From positions 4,351,346-4,415,345 of the forward strand of contig NC_053128.1 in assembly GCF_010015445.1 (NCBI RefSeq): a DNA stretch of 64,000 bases. Direction: 5' to 3'. The position numbers and the translations under genes are program-made. The DNA is from Perca fluviatilis (lineage: Eukaryota; Chordata; Actinopteri; Perciformes; Percidae). This document shows positions 39,701 to 51,155 of this stretch, piece by piece (the first letter of the stretch is position 1; each line of letters begins with the position of its first letter). Below the pieces are notes generated by a model. The model saw only the letters and a list, made by a program, of their open reading frames with translations. It ran no database searches and was not told the DNA's origin.

Positions 39701-41717
39701 GAATGTTTAAATTATGACTTCTTTTTCTACAGTGTTCTGACATTAACATTTCTCTTCACTTGTCACCAGGCTGCTTGTTTTTATTCATGTACACAGCCTG
39801 CCTTTCCTTACTGCTGATATGCCTACATTGTGCTGTATACAGTAATGCACAGTAATAATTCTCGTTCGGTCTCTTTACATTCATTTTCGTCCTACAGCAA
39901 GCAAGTATTGTCCCCTGCTGATAAAGGAAGGAGGAGTAAGTCTTCTAGAGAAAGTTTTGGAACTGGAAAGCTCACAGCCAGAAACCAAGGACATGGCCAG
40001 GTAAGACTTACGGCTCTGTGTATAAGCTGTGCTTGAAAGAATCCTTTTTAGCCTGATATTTATGTACTTGTTAGCACTCTGTAGTTTGTCGGAAGGTGCT
40101 ATTTGCCAAGACAAATTCTACAGCTGATGATTCAGACACAGGCGTGTTTTTAAAAGAGAATGAAAAGAATGAAAAGTCTTTGGCTCAATCATTTGGTTGC
40201 CAACAGTCATCAGTCATTTCCTGCAGCAATCTGGATATATATAGAAGCACATAAAGTCACTTCCACATCTGTGATTCAGTTCATTTAGTTCATGCTAAGG
40301 AAAAAGATACTTGTCTTTTAGTTCTGGTCCGTTTTGTGTTTACATTGACTTATTACAAACAAGCCAAGAGGTGTAATCATGAAGTCACATTTACTGACAG
40401 GGAACTCCTAGGTTAAACTGTTTTGGTGATTTCCTCCTACATAACCATAGACCCACATAGACCTGTGGAGAGGAAATCATATTCCGGTGGCTGACAGTAA
40501 GTCATGCTGCACTTTAGTGAACCTGATGTGTTTATTAATCTTCTCCAGTGTCACAAAGAACCCACCAGGAAATAACTGATTATGAGAATGAATAGTCGAA
40601 ACTCCAAATGGACCTCCATGGGCCCTATCTTTCGCGCGGCACAGCACAAAGCCCGACGCAAGTGTCTTTGCTAATTTAAGACCGACCCACTTGTCAATTT
40701 CCCATCCAGCGCCCACATCGTTTAAATAGCAAACGCACCTGCACCCATCTGGGCGCCCATGGACGTGCTGGTCTTACAGGGAGGTGTGTTCAGGTGCATT
40801 CTGGGCGTGCTGGTCTTACAAGGAGGTGTGTTCAGGTGAATTCTTGGCGTATTTCTATCTTGTGGCAGCGGGAAGTGATCGCCCCATTGACCAACAAAAC
40901 CTGGTCTAAAGTCAATAACGCAGCATTTCGTTGTTATTTTAACGGCGCATTAGTAAAATGCACCTAGGCTCGTGCACAGCGCGCGCACACCATGCTTGTT
41001 ACACACACAGGGACGCACAGCAGCACACACACATGCAAAAGATTAAAAATAAAAATATTACGGTGCAAATCCGCCATCATAATAGCAATGCGCCAAGGTA
41101 CAAACGCTCCTGGCTTTTAAAGGGAATGGAAGATGACACTCTGATTGGTTTATTGCATGTTACACCCAAAACACACCTCTGATTAATTAAGACACTAAGT
41201 ACAACCCTTTAGAACCACAAGTCTGGCGCACGGAGCCTTTTTTCCGCCGTCAAACAAGCAAAAGTGGATTTGTCACGCCGTGCACTTAGACCGTAAAAAT
41301 AGGGCCCCAAATGTCATGAATTATGATGGCTACCAAATGATAATGCATAAATATTAGCACTGTCAATCAATTAAAATATAAAATCGCGATTAATTGAATT
41401 GATGTAATTGAATTTTACATTGTTGCTTGTTTCGCTGCTGCTGACTGCAGCGATCTTGCTTATTACTGGACCAATGTCAAAGATTGCCGTTCCCATCAGT
41501 CACTTAGACACAAAAACATAGGGAAATAGGGTCCAGGTTGAAAAAACGGTAGTTACCCTTTAAGGCCATGTATGAAGCACTTGGACACACCAAACCCTAA
41601 CTAACTTGTGCAATATTTATATTTTTCAGCAAAGTAATGGAGCAGTGTGAAACCTTCAAAGAAGACCCCATGGAAACAAATCATGGACAGGAGGTTAACT
41701 ACGGACAAAGAGGTTGA
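21773..41717 (+). CDS. zer1: ZER1, CUL2 substrate receptor (zyg-11 related), complete
   Basis: Exons: 21773-21939, 22058-22208, 27144-27598, 29160-29333, 29511-29625, 31705-31851, 31980-32153, 32927-33142, 34759-34800, 34987-35106, 35312-35427, 36254-36442, 39447-39544, 39898-40000, 41630-41717; TGA at 41715-41717. All have GT-AG borders; total 2355 nt, 784 residues (human is 766 from memory). ZER1 is a substrate receptor of the CUL2-Elongin E3 ligase for proteins with N-terminal glycine. The N terminus (LATVFCLRNL, DIFLPSEICDKLV) is the CUL2/Elongin-binding part. LRRs run from about 107 to 320 (LNLGGLP, SLDLSNV, LDISGH), and an ARM-like solenoid fills about 355-784. Degron-pocket motifs SALWNITDETPDNC (W560, N561, D564) and GLLGNVAEV (N605, E608) are intact. 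An acidic loop EDTEDEEEES lies near residue 160. Start is the first in-frame ATG, in fair Kozak context. Confidence 0.96.
22482..22541. repeat. Triplicated about 20-bp unit
   Basis: Three imperfect copies of AACAGACCGTTGCCATG-like sequence in a row (the third reads AGCAGAGCGTTGCCATG). Confidence 0.75.
22620..23210 (-). mobile_element. LINE 3' fragment, minus strand
   Basis: Minus-strand translation around 23110-22930 gives RTLKRAGKIVADPSRPGQ then LFEPLPSGRRLRSIRTSTTR, the conserved C-terminal tail of fish CR1/L2-like ORF2 proteins. The plus-strand left part has TCAGAAAGGGCTTTATTGCC, the usual tail sequence of this family. A tail of the same kind is at 55005-55080. Confidence 0.7.
23532..23732 (-). 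mobile_element. tRNA-derived SINE, minus strand
   Basis: On the minus strand the head reads GGCCGGGTTAGCTCAGTTGG (A box) and GGGCTCGACTCC (B box), then a non-tRNA body. A duplication GACTCATTTT flanks it (23522-23531 and 23733-23742). It lies in zer1 intron 2. Confidence 0.82.
25044..25847. mobile_element. hAT-like element with decayed ends
   Basis: Left end TAGGGTGCACAGATA and right end TATCGCTGCATCCTTA are approximate inverted repeats. The flanking 8-mers CCAATTTC and CCGATTAC agree at six of eight positions. The interior has ACTCGTACTC-type words near the left end. A LINE-tail-like stretch (about 25236-25400) is embedded. Confidence 0.5.
26459..26497. repeat. (GT)n microsatellite
   Basis: About 19 uninterrupted GT units. 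Confidence 0.95.
26498..26646. mobile_element. Right end of a GGGTACCGA-type hAT relative
   Basis: Ends in TTCGGTACCCATCCCTA, the mirror of the TAGGGTTGGGTAC-type start seen at 33747. The left end is not found nearby, so the copy is truncated. Confidence 0.45.
27699..27785. repeat. (TA)n / (TTTA)n microsatellite
   Basis: Long TA run with short TTTA interruptions, in zer1 intron 3. Confidence 0.95.
28201..28444. mobile_element. MITE with about 45-bp inverted ends, copy A
   Basis: The left end contains TTTCACAGCAGACATGTTGA and CATAGTAGGAAAGCAC; the right end contains the mirror GTGCTTTTCCTACTGTGAC and TGTCTGCTGTGAAAAA. A second copy is at 54511-54751 in sh3glb2 intron 1, same orientation and similar length. 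Confidence 0.8.
29840..30929. mobile_element. hAT-like element with CAGGGTTTCTGC ends and a nested MITE
   Basis: Left CAGGGTTTCTGCGGGG and right CCTGCAGAAACCCTG are inverted repeats. The flanking words AACTAAAG and AACTAGTT agree in part. A second insertion occupies about 29871-30421, beginning GGCGATTTTCCATTACATGG and ending near GGGTAAGCGCC, and separates AAAAAGCCTAAT from the continuing body. Confidence 0.6.
31099..31603. mobile_element. piggyBac-like TTAA MITE, copy A (505 bp)
   Basis: TTAA at 31095-31098 and 31604-31607. Ends AGTGCTCACATTATGCT and AGCATAATATGAACACT are inverted repeats. Copy B (50563-51052) shares the body over its whole length. Non-coding. Confidence 0.85.
32154..32926 (+). 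other. zer1 intron 7, nothing recognised
   Basis: AT-rich intron without a visible repeat family or exon. Confidence 0.5.
33143..34758 (+). other. zer1 intron 8
   Basis: From 33747 it carries TAGGGTTGGGTAC and CGGCACCGGTGCC, the left part of a hAT relative of the 26646 end; its right end was not found. TA/TTTA-rich near 34410-34460. No exon. Confidence 0.5.
35428..36253 (+). other. zer1 intron 11, nothing recognised
   Basis: No repeat or exon recognised. Confidence 0.45.
37800..37968. mobile_element. Right part of a TTAA MITE (47473 family)
   Basis: Shares TACTGGACCAATTTC, GTTCCCATTAGTCACTTAGA and AGGTTGAAAAA with the 47473-48082 element and ends at TTAA (37969-37972). The left end was not located. 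Confidence 0.55.
38420..39420 (-). mobile_element. Non-LTR retrotransposon 3' fragment, minus strand
   Basis: Minus-strand 39342-39118 has an RT palm piece with FINDFPLAFKNAHVSMYADD, an intact YADD box. 38997-38698 has the C-terminal tail (TRHATRGLFKVPRSRTQSMQ, MVAWNSLPAEI). The region between them is deleted relative to a normal element. It sits in zer1 intron 12. Confidence 0.78.
40620..41308. mobile_element. MITE with GGGCCCTAT ends
   Basis: Left GGGCCCTATCTTTCGCG and right CCGTAAAAATAGGGCCC are mirror ends. GC-rich interior with a tandem pair of CGTGCTGGTCTTAC..GGAGGTGTGTTCAGGTG blocks (about 40755-40850). A truncated relative starts at 62252. Confidence 0.6.
41440..41559. mobile_element. 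Right end of a TTAA MITE (47473 family)
   Basis: TACTGGACCAATGTCAAAG and AACGGTAGTTACCCT followed by TTAA (41560-41563). 5' part missing. Confidence 0.6.
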
Positions 41718-42022
41718 CACCACAGGAGCCATGGTTCCCAGCCAACATCAACCAAACCGACCTAAGGCCCCTCCTACAGTCATCACCACAAGGGTCAATT
41801 GTGTGCATTACTCTTATTATTCTTATCATTCTTATTATTTTGTAGAGCAGAAATGTGTCTCTGGCCCTTTTTCACGGCTATTTGGACAAAACCTTAATAT
41901 ATGACACATAGGACTTGATGATGTGGTGCATGGTGTTTATGTTGTGAGGGTGCTTTCCTTTAGTACACTTAAGCATCTCTTGTGTTAGGATGGTTTTGTG
42001 GGGGTGGGTGACTGTTATCTTT

Positions 42023-42072
42023 CTCTGTGTGTGTGTGTGCGTGTGCGCGTGCGTGTGCGTGTGTGTGTGCGT
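42023..42072. repeat. (GT)n/(GC GT)n microsatellite
   Basis: Imperfect GTGTGCGTGTGCGCGTGCGT-type tract. Confidence 0.85.
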
Positions 42073-42995
42073 CAAAGATTTAACGACAGAACAAAACCGT
42101 TAGAATGATGCTTGGTTCTCAGTGGAAGGAAACAAATGCCCTCCCCCAGCTCACTGCTATTAACTGTGTAACAACGAACAAAAGGCTAAAGGCTGTGTAG
42201 TGTCCTGCGCTGCCATCAGAGGTCTCACACTGCTCTCTCACACTCACTCATGCTTGTGGAGGCCACAGAGCTCTTGCCACAGTATAGTAAAAAATTAGCC
42301 ATTACGTGTGTATGCTGCAGAGAAGCATCACACTGATGTTGACGGGAGGCACAATAATTTCTTTGTTATATATGTAAATATTCTCTTGTTTGTCTCATCC
42401 TTTCACTGCGTGTATGTTTTATAATATAACTGTAAACACTCATGACTTCACTCTATATTTAAATTTGTTTAGGTTTGCCTGACATATGGTTAGTGCTAAG
42501 AAACTGTATACCGAATAACCAATCGTTCAAATTTAGTCTGGCAATCCTGGATTCTCTAGATTAGTATTATATTATTTAGATTTAGTTGCTATTTGCTTTT
42601 GTTTTTAATTATCTGGCATTTTATCCTGATTCTGTTGATTCTTCTTATTGGAAGCAGCTATGAGGGAGGTCGATACACCCAAAGTAAATATGTTTTATAG
42701 GGCCAAAAGTATGTGAATACTACAGGCCCCTATGCACAAAGCCAGGTTTTCTTTCCAGTTTGGTGTGGAAGAAGTTGATTGGCCTGCAAAGAGCCCTGAC
42801 CTCAACCCCATCCAATGGGATGAACTAGGACCCTGAATGTGAGCCAGACCTTCTATCACCCAACATCAGTGCTGCTCCTCACTGATGCTCTAGTATCTGA
42901 ATGGGATCAAATCCCTGCAACCAGGTTATAACACCTGGTAGTAAGCCTGAAACCACCAGAGTGGAGGCTGTTATGTAAGCAGTTTGGCGCCCGTA

Positions 42996-43830
42996 TAGTC
43001 TTGCATTGCCAGACCTATCTCCACAGCGCTGTGAAGTAAGGTCTGTCTACCACACGCACATTCCAGGATAGGAGAAAAAAAAAAAAAGCCTCTGGGTTGT
43101 TTGATTTTTCTTTAAACCAATCACAATCAGTCTTGGGCGACGCTAAGATCCGAACGCAGCGACGGTGCCTCTGCAAAATAGTCTCGGGAAGGAACTTGTT
43201 TTGATGGAACATTTGCACACCGCAAGAGAAAACATCACATACCATATTACATTAAGTTAACTGTTCACACAGTACAGAAGCGTGAGCTATTTAAATTAGC
43301 TGTATACGTGGTTAAACGCCATTTGCTCTTACCAGTGTATGGCCGTGTGTACTTCGTCTACAGCAATCCCGCCAATCGGTCCCAAAATGTCCCAGTTAGA
43401 GAGGAAATGCCCTAAACATATTCTCCGGCTAGTCCACACAGAAAAATGTGCTCTGGTTTATTGGCATTTCTTTAAACCAATCACAATCGTCTTAGGCGGC
43501 GCTAAACGCCGGACGGAGCAACGGTGCCCCTGCAAAATAGCCTTAGTAAGGAACTTGTTTTGGTGGAATGTGTACTTTCAAAAGTAGTTTTAGTCGTCAG
43601 ATTGGACAGATAGTCTAGCTAGCTGTCTGGATTTACCCTGCAGAGATCTGAGGAGCAGTTAACCATAGTACTCCGGAGTTTAAGATTATAACCCAAAGAA
43701 AGCGGAAGGTGACGGACATCCGAACGAAAATGATCTGGCGGATCTTCCAGGGGCACCGAAGCAATCCCCTAAATGAACTTTCGGAGATATGATCACCCTT
43801 TAATCTACAGTCTATGGTCTTTTGTTTCTG
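42996..43830. mobile_element. MITE family with AGTCTTGCATTGCCAGACC start, two overlapping copies
   Basis: Shared words occur twice, at about 43100-43200 and 43470-43570: TCTTTAAACCAATCACAATC, GGTGCCTCTGCAAAATAG and GGAACTTGTTTT. Then come AGATTGGACAGATAGTCTAG and ACCCTGCAGAGATCTGAGGA (43600-43660). A single copy is at 59354-59718, a partial one at 24020-24105. Exact borders not resolved. Confidence 0.6.
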
Positions 43831-44097
43831 CTCAGTCAGTGCAGCCTTGATAATAGATACTGATTGGTGGTGGGAAATACAACAGATTAACAAATCTATT
43901 AAGTTAACAAATTACTGGCGTTATGTAATTGTATAAAAAAAAAAAGCGAGTTGTCATCACAGTAGCGAATTTGATGATTGAATGATTTCACATGATTTAA
44001 TCACAATTTTGTCGTGACGAAGTAGATATATAAATGGTATAGGCGGGATCTGGAAATCTTAAAGCCGTCTCCAGTGTTTTGCCCTCAAGCTCAACAG

Positions 44098-44271
44098 TAG
44101 GGTCGGACATCGTTTGAATTTTAACAATTCTGATTCCAATTCCGATTCTTCCTTTCGATTCCGGTTCTTATCGATTCTCCATTCCGATTCTTTGAGGGGT
44201 GGAGTTGAAACGGGTCACATGCCTATTTTCACAAATAAGAGGAAAGATCTGTTCTTGATTGCCCAATCCTA
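44098..44271. mobile_element. Short hAT element, 174 bp (7500 family)
   Basis: Left end TAGGGTCGGACATCG and right end GCCCAATCCTA, flanked by a perfect 8-bp duplication CTCAACAG (44090-44097, 44272-44279). The interior matches one end of the 7500-7900 element in reverse orientation. Confidence 0.85.
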
Positions 44272-47200
44272 CTCAACAGTGCTTCCAGTGGTCGAGTTTA
44301 ATGCCAGACAATTAAAAAGAGGAGGCTCCTTAACAACACTTGACGGCCCATCATTTTACTGGCTGGTCAACATGCTGCTAAGTAACTGCTTCACTTAAAT
44401 CAAACCCTTCTAGTATGAGTAGTCCCACAGTACTCTCACTAACAAACAGCAGACAAAGCAATGAGAGAAAAACTAAATGGCGCATTGATATGTACGTTTA
44501 AAGTTGAAACTAGGATGATCTGTTCAGGAAGTAATGCCTTGCTCTCAGGAATAAGGTATCATCGCGGACTGTTTCCCTGGTCTGGTGGTGAATAGAGAAG
44601 ATTCAAGGTTGAGCAACACCTCTACTAAGCTTTAGGGTTCAATTTCTTCTCGAGCTCTCACCCTCACTTTAACCAACTTGTTTTGGTGTATTTTGACTGC
44701 ACCTTTTTCTTAACCCAAATCAGAGTCTGACTTTATTCACCCCATTTGCATTTGTGACCCTTAAAGGTGCCCTGTGGAGTTTTCTTGTATACCAACACAT
44801 AGTTGTTTTGATGGGTTTTCTCGGCAAAGGAGAAGTGCTCACTAACACAGATTTAGACAGATTTGTGAACAATATTTGAGAGAAATAAGCCTTTTATGTA
44901 CATAGAAAAAGTCTTAGATCTTTGAGTTCAGCTCATGAGTGAATGGGGGCAAAAACAAAAGTGTTGCGTTTATAATTTTGTTATATATATATTAGCTCAG
45001 CCCACATGCTCTTGTATGTGGGTCCTTTTTGCTCATTAAAACATTGCTCCAAAACACTACTGATAGTTAGAACTCCCCAGGGTACCTTAAAGAGGACTCT
45101 AACTAACTGGTTTCTTCGAATGCATTTCTCACAACAGGACGTTTTGAATTAGGACATTGTTCTGCAAACAGCATTCACAATAAATGTCCTACTTTGCTGT
45201 CGAAGGCAGTGTCATGAATTCAGAATTAAGAAAATAAAAATATCTAAACTGTAGCTGTTGCTTTTACTTTAGAGAGTATATCAGCAGATGAGTAATATGT
45301 TTTCCATTGTTCCATCATATTCGATGTACAGAAGGCCAGCAGTTAACGAACACCAGATTTAAAACCGTTGCTGTATGCTGTGATTGGAGTTGCCTTTATA
45401 TCCTTTACCTGAGTTAAGGATACTTAACTTAATAAGTTCTATATAAAATTCATACACATGTACAATTCATATTACAAAATGGTAAATGGCTTATTGTTCC
45501 TGATAGTTTTTTTCCCCGTGTCGCCTAGTGCCTCAGCCAACAATTATTTCCATAAATCAGATGTATTTTTTTGTTTGACCAACAGTCTAGATCTCAAACA
45601 TATTCAATTTACAATTATATCAAATGGAGTTAAGAAGCATTATATAAATAAACATGTTTGCAGATTTGAATTTCTGTCAATCAACACTTTATGCACTGTT
45701 TGAATGCCATCTTTAGCTCAGTGCTACAGTACCGTATCCACCTTGGTTTCATTCTTCGAACATTGCATTATTGCCATTTTAATTTAGTTTTACCTTTTAT
45801 TAAATGATCTAAATGGGGTTAAATGAGCACTTTGAGCAGGGATTAACCCTCTGAGGATGAAAGAAGCACCAAACAATGTTTGACAAAACTCCCACTCAAA
45901 AGGCGATATCACAAAATTTCATTTTCAGTTTTGGCTTATTTACTGTTTTAATCATATATAACCTAAAGACTATGGTAAACTCATTTCAAGCACCGAAAAA
46001 ACAAAAAAATGTGTACAACGCATCATAAGTTAAGGTTTGTTTTCAAAAGAGACTTGAGGATATTCAACGAGCCAACATCGACGTTTCAGCTTTAACGCCA
46101 AATTATCTCTTCTCTAGGAAAAACGTGGGCGTCACTATACGGAAAGCTTGTTTTTTTTTGTTTTTTTTACATTTTGATATGAAACACATTAGTCGTCAGT
46201 TATATGCAAATACTTTAAAAAGGTCAATTTAAGAAGATATGTGAAAATGCCCTTAGACCTCAGAGGTGGTTGGGTTGGAGCATGAAGCTTTCATTCACAT
46301 TTTTCATTCATTGCACTCCTAAACCAGGGATTGCCAGGGCCGTGACAGCCATGCCTACATTACCATTGATATAGCACATCCAATGTAAAATGTGTGATCA
46401 GGCATATTGCACAGTTGTTTCTAATATGTAGCACACTGGCACCTCAGTGTTTGCAGATGGAGCTGGTTCCCAGTATCAGCCTCTGTAGGCTACAGTGTGT
46501 CATTCATAAATAACTGTTAAGGATTTTGTTCATGAATGATGCCTATCTGATGTTTTTTTTAAGCTATTTCATACCAGTTGTGTTAGGTTTACCCACTGAC
46601 TTGATTTCCTGGTTCTCATGTACAGTTTTTCTTTGTGTGATTTATGGGAATCTGATTGGTACAGCTCTATTTCTATCGCTGTTTTACAGTCATGGTGGAA
46701 GTTAATGTTTAAAAATATTAGAGACTCACTTAATGTGTCTGTTTGGAGTTCAAATGTGTGGATACATAAAGAGGATTTACCATGCTTTCACGACATTTGC
46801 TGTGTTTTTAGTTCTGAAGAATCACACAGTGTTTGATCGAATATCATAGTAGATGTGTGAACTTCTCTCTAGAGAATGTAGATTGATCACTTGGACATCT
46901 TAATTCTCCATCACCTATTCTCTCTAATTTAAAGTCATTGAATGTTTCAATTTATGCTTTCCGGGAAGAAATAATGTCTAGAGCTGAAGAAAAAAGAAAA
47001 TGGTTGTAAGTGACGGCAGGTAGCCACTGTTGGGGGTTTGACTGTTATTTATGAAGATTTATGTGCTGAAAACAAAAAAAAAAAAACAAAAAAAAATTAA
47101 AGTAAAATACTGCTTCAGGGGAACTGCTGTGTCACAAACTGTTTGAGATTTAATCTACTAATTTCATAATGTTTCTCTGTTATTGATTTTTTTGTAACTG

Positions 47201-47307
47201 CTGTGTAATCCAAAATGGAGTGAAGAATATTTGATCCAAACATGATGGGATTCCAGTTTTTCCTGCTCTAAATAGTACAGGCCATTAGTGTAAAGATATG
47301 AATAAGC

Positions 47308-47313
47308 AATAAA
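47308..47313 (+). terminator. zer1: AATAAA poly(A) signal, candidate zer1 distal site
   Basis: Canonical hexamer with a downstream GT-rich element, just before intergenic MITEs. Confidence 0.45.
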
Positions 47314-47472
47314 GATGGAGTGGTAAAAAATGGCATGCCTGTGTTGTTTTTCTCTTCATTACAGGTTATTAAATTGTGTTAATGAAGTGGTGAGCCTTGA
47401 ACTCTGATATCTGACAAGGTACACCCAGGTTTCCAAAAGTTAAATTTAAATACCATTTAAAATGATATTTAA

Positions 47473-48082
47473 AGGGTAACTACCGTTTTTTTCAACCCTA
47501 TGTTTCTATGTTTTTGCGCCTAAGTGACTGATGGGAACACCAATCTTTGACGTTGGTCCAGTATTAAGCGAGTCGCTGCAGTCGTCAGCGGCGAAACAAG
47601 CTACAGTGTAAGTTAGGGCAAATATCCAGCTAGTATTTATCTTCACAAAAGTGCTCGTTTTGCCACTGACAGGCTCAGATTAATATTCTAAGTGTCTGAC
47701 AACATTATGGAAAGGATTTCTAAGGAGGTCGACCTTTCTGTTAAAGAGTAAGATCCTTTTTTTAAACATAAAAACATCTGCGAAATTGCGTTCGGTAAAC
47801 CCACCAGACTCCATGTAGATAAACAGTTTAAGCAAACATTTTAGCATCAACAACACACAGGCCAAAACACAAACAGAAATTCCATCATGCAACGGAAAAT
47901 ACTGGCATTAGCATTGTTGTCAGAAAAGATAGTATTTCATTTTGGGATTTATTACAGTAAATATATTACATATTGGACCTTTTAATACTGGACCAATGTC
48001 AATGATTGTTGTTACCATCAGTCCCTTAGACACAAAACATAGGAAAATAGGGTCCAGGTTGAAAAAAAACAGTAGGTACCCT
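47473..48082. mobile_element. piggyBac-like TTAA MITE, full-length copy (610 bp)
   Basis: TTAA at 47469-47472 and 48083-48086. Ends AGGGTAACTACCG and CAGTAGGTACCCT are inverted repeats, followed inward by TTTTTCAACC and GGTTGAAAAA. This is the reference copy for the fragments at 37800, 41440 and 56759. Confidence 0.85.
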
Positions 48083-48086
48083 TTAA

Positions 48087-49737
48087 TGCCAACTTCATGA
48101 ACATATTGGCAAAAGTATGTAATGGAATATCATAAAGGATTTTAGACTATAAATATAATTGTTTACCAAGTACTTGAATACAACATTTTATTGTAGAAAT
48201 TAATACATAAATGCTTTGTGACGAAACAATGGAGTTATTTAATCTTATGAAAGGACAATATAAATGTTTGACCTTTGTGAACAAAATGTAAGACTTTTAA
48301 GGACTTATTTTTCAAATATTATATTTAAGACATTTTTAAGACCCTGCGGTTACCCTGTCAGAGCACATGATAGTCATTTCCGTTGGGCACAGGGAAGAAC
48401 ATGTCACCCACGCTTTTCATAATCTAAAAGATGTTATACTACATCTACTAGTTACTTTGTACTGCTCTGAAGACTTGATTTACTGCACACACAGCAAGAA
48501 TCTCCATGTAAGTACATACAACAAATTTAAAAACACACAAACATTAACTAAGAACATAGAAAATGTGAAGATTCAAAAGGTTTGAAACTAGAGTAAATAG
48601 TAAAATAATTTAGTGAAATGGTAAAACAATGTACTCGTATTGCACAATGTTACGTAAAGTGTGGGTGCGTAGCAGCATTAGTAGATGACGGGGCTTATTG
48701 TTTTTTTCTTATTAATGTGCAAATTGCATTTGGGAAAAAAACTGCCTCTGAATCTGGAGGTGCGTCTTCCGGCCAACCTTTCTTACCACCAATTTTTGTT
48801 TATTGTGTCCCAAGAGTCTTATTTTCAGAAACAAATCTGGCTTTTGATACCCAAGTATTTTTTTGGTGATCGTACTTGTTTACTTTTTCTTAAGTAGAGT
48901 TTTGAATGCATATATTCTACCTGTATTGGGAGTATTTGTACAGTGTGGTATACATACAGTATTGCTACTTTTAGTTGAGTGAAGGCTCTGAATAGTTTTT
49001 CCATCACAGAAAACAATAAATGGAAACACACTAGTGTGTAGACCATGATGTAGACCTATGTACAGATATTAAAAAGTAAAAGAATAAACATACGTATAGA
49101 AATATATAGCAAGATATAACAAGCAAAAAACACTAAAGTGTCAATGTGTCTGAGTGAGAGAAAAAGTCCTGAGACTAGTAGTGTCCATTGATCCAGTGCT
49201 TACAGTATCAGCTGTAAGACAGTGAGCACTTTTGGAAACTCTACAGCGGACCGCTGATCCAAAGCTGTGACACCCAGTGCTCCTTCACTGTGATGTTCAG
49301 GTGAGTCTTGAGTGTATTGGGTAGTTTCTGTGTCATACAGATACACTGTTCCGCGGACAGCAGCATTAAAGTACAAACAAACAGTCATCACAGTCATGGT
49401 CAGTTCAGTGAAGTAGAAAAGTCATTCCCACATTGAGGACAACACAACACATTTCGGAATTGAGACTGACCTATACTGCAGAACCAGTTACTGCATTTAT
49501 TGGGGTTTACTTTCATTTTTCAGTATTAAATTTGGACACAATCCCCCAAATTTACTTTTATTTTCCACTATACTTAAACATGGCCTCCAAGCAGAATTCT
49601 GATCGTTTTTGCCTAATCAAGTCTCAAATCAAGTCACATATTGTGAATACTGCCGTAGAATGACATTCCAACAACTGTCAATAATTTCACAGACATTTGA
49701 AATGCTCCATGTATTAAAGAGTCAGTTTCCCACTTTC
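48087..49737. other. Intergenic, nothing recognised
   Basis: AT-rich sequence between zer1 and the 49746 hAT. No gene or clear repeat ends seen. Confidence 0.45.
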
Positions 49738-49886
49738 CTCTAGTACAGGGGCGGAGCCAGATGTTGTAAACATTCGGGGCTCAGCCCAAACCTAAAGCAG
49801 TCAGGGCTGACATGCTCCCCTGGAGAGATTCTTTTCCCATTTACAGCAGTTATTTGCACTTTTTCTCCAGCCATTTGAGAATAGAA

Positions 49887-50143
49887 GGTTACACTTTACT
49901 TTAACTTTTCTACATAAGACTGACATGACACTGTCATGAACGGGTCATAAAACATTATAAACAAGTCATAAACGTTTAAATAACTCTTTTTTAGTAAGTG
50001 TCATTCGGTTTTGTCATGACACGTTAGGGTTAGGGTCAGGGTTCATGTGTCATGACTGTGTCATGACAGTGTCATGTGAGTGTCATATATTCATGACAGT
50101 GTCATGTCACTCTTATGTAGAAAACTTAAAGTAAAGTGTTACC
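49887..50143. mobile_element. hAT MITE with about 52-bp inverted ends, 257 bp
   Basis: The left end GGTTACACTTTACTTTAA is mirrored by TTAAAGTAAAGTGTTACC at the right; complementarity continues through CTACATAAGA and TGACATGACACTGTCATG. The 8-bp duplication GAATAGAA is perfect (49879-49886, 50144-50151). Confidence 0.9.
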
Positions 50144-50562
50144 GAATAGAATGCCTAATAATCTGTACATTGTTTAGGGAAAACATGATCCTGTAGAGCC
50201 TACATTCTGTAATGTATCTAATTTTTCTCCAACTTTCCTAATTCTGAAACCAGAACACAACAAATGTCAAGAATGACTCATTTGACTCCTACCACCTAAA
50301 AAGAGGCAAAAATGGATGTTCCTATTTTTAAATTGCATAACATAAGTAGTTGCAATTTGGCATAAACAGCATTACTAATCTTGAAACCTATTTTTGTTAA
50401 ACTTACTGGAGTAGAGTTCACAGAATGAATGTTTAGCTAACAAATCTGTGACTGTTGAATCCATCCGATAATAATCTGGGCTGCTCTAAAAGAATCATCG
50501 GCAAATAAAGAATCCCCAACAATGCTGAAATGTGGTCCTAAATACTCTTAATTTACTTTTAA

Positions 50563-51052
50563 AGTGTTCATATTATGCTTTTTGGCTTTTCCCCTTTCCT
50601 TTATTGTGTTATATATCTTTTTGAGCACTTTATAGGTTTACAAAGTGAAAAATCCCAAGGTCCACCCCAAAGGGACTTACCATCTGTTCACAAACTGCTC
50701 CAAACAGCTCTATTGTAGTCCAGCCTTTACTTCTGTGACGAACGTGCGTCACTTTGGAACACACGGTATAATGCTCGCCTAGCTGCTAGCATGGCACGCC
50801 CTCATACTCTGCAACTGACTAGCTAGCAGTACTTACTGAGCATGTGCGACTCCAACAAAGATGGAACAGAAGTGAGATGTCTCACTCTGTAGCTAAAACA
50901 GAGAGCTCAACACACAGGGTGAAAAGACGAGCTGCAGCAATGTGCAGTAGCAGTACAACAAATATATGGTATTTTTTGAAAATTAAACCACATAAACCTA
51001 TTCTGGTACAACCTCGAAATATGAACCTGAAAATGAGCATAATATTAGCACT
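50563..51052. mobile_element. piggyBac-like TTAA MITE, copy B (490 bp)
   Basis: TTAA at 50559-50562 and 51053-51056. Ends AGTGTTCATATTATGCT and AGCATAATATTAGCACT. Collinear with copy A at 31099-31603. Confidence 0.85.
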
Positions 51053-51096
51053 TTAAGCAAACAGAAGAACATTATAAAATGATATTATTAATTATT

Positions 51097-51099
<3 letters not shown>

Positions 51100-51155
<56 letters not shown>
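51100..51155. repeat. (GATA)n microsatellite, left half
   Basis: About 14 GATA units, interrupted by the Tc1 insertion. The right half is 52779-52806. Confidence 0.95.

Larger units (their letters stand above)
40001..41629 (+). other. zer1 intron 14
   Basis: Contains the GGGCCCTAT-ended MITE and a TTAA MITE right end, both listed. The remainder is unrecognised. Confidence 0.5.
41718..47330 (+). other. zer1: Probable zer1 3' UTR and downstream sequence
   Basis: No further coding sequence after the zer1 stop. The best polyadenylation site is AATAAA at 47308-47313 followed by a GT/T-rich stretch (about 47337-47355). An earlier AATAAA at 45179-45184 is an alternative. If the distal site is used, the 3' UTR would be about 5.6 kb and would contain two MITE regions. 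The true end needs transcript data. Confidence 0.4.
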
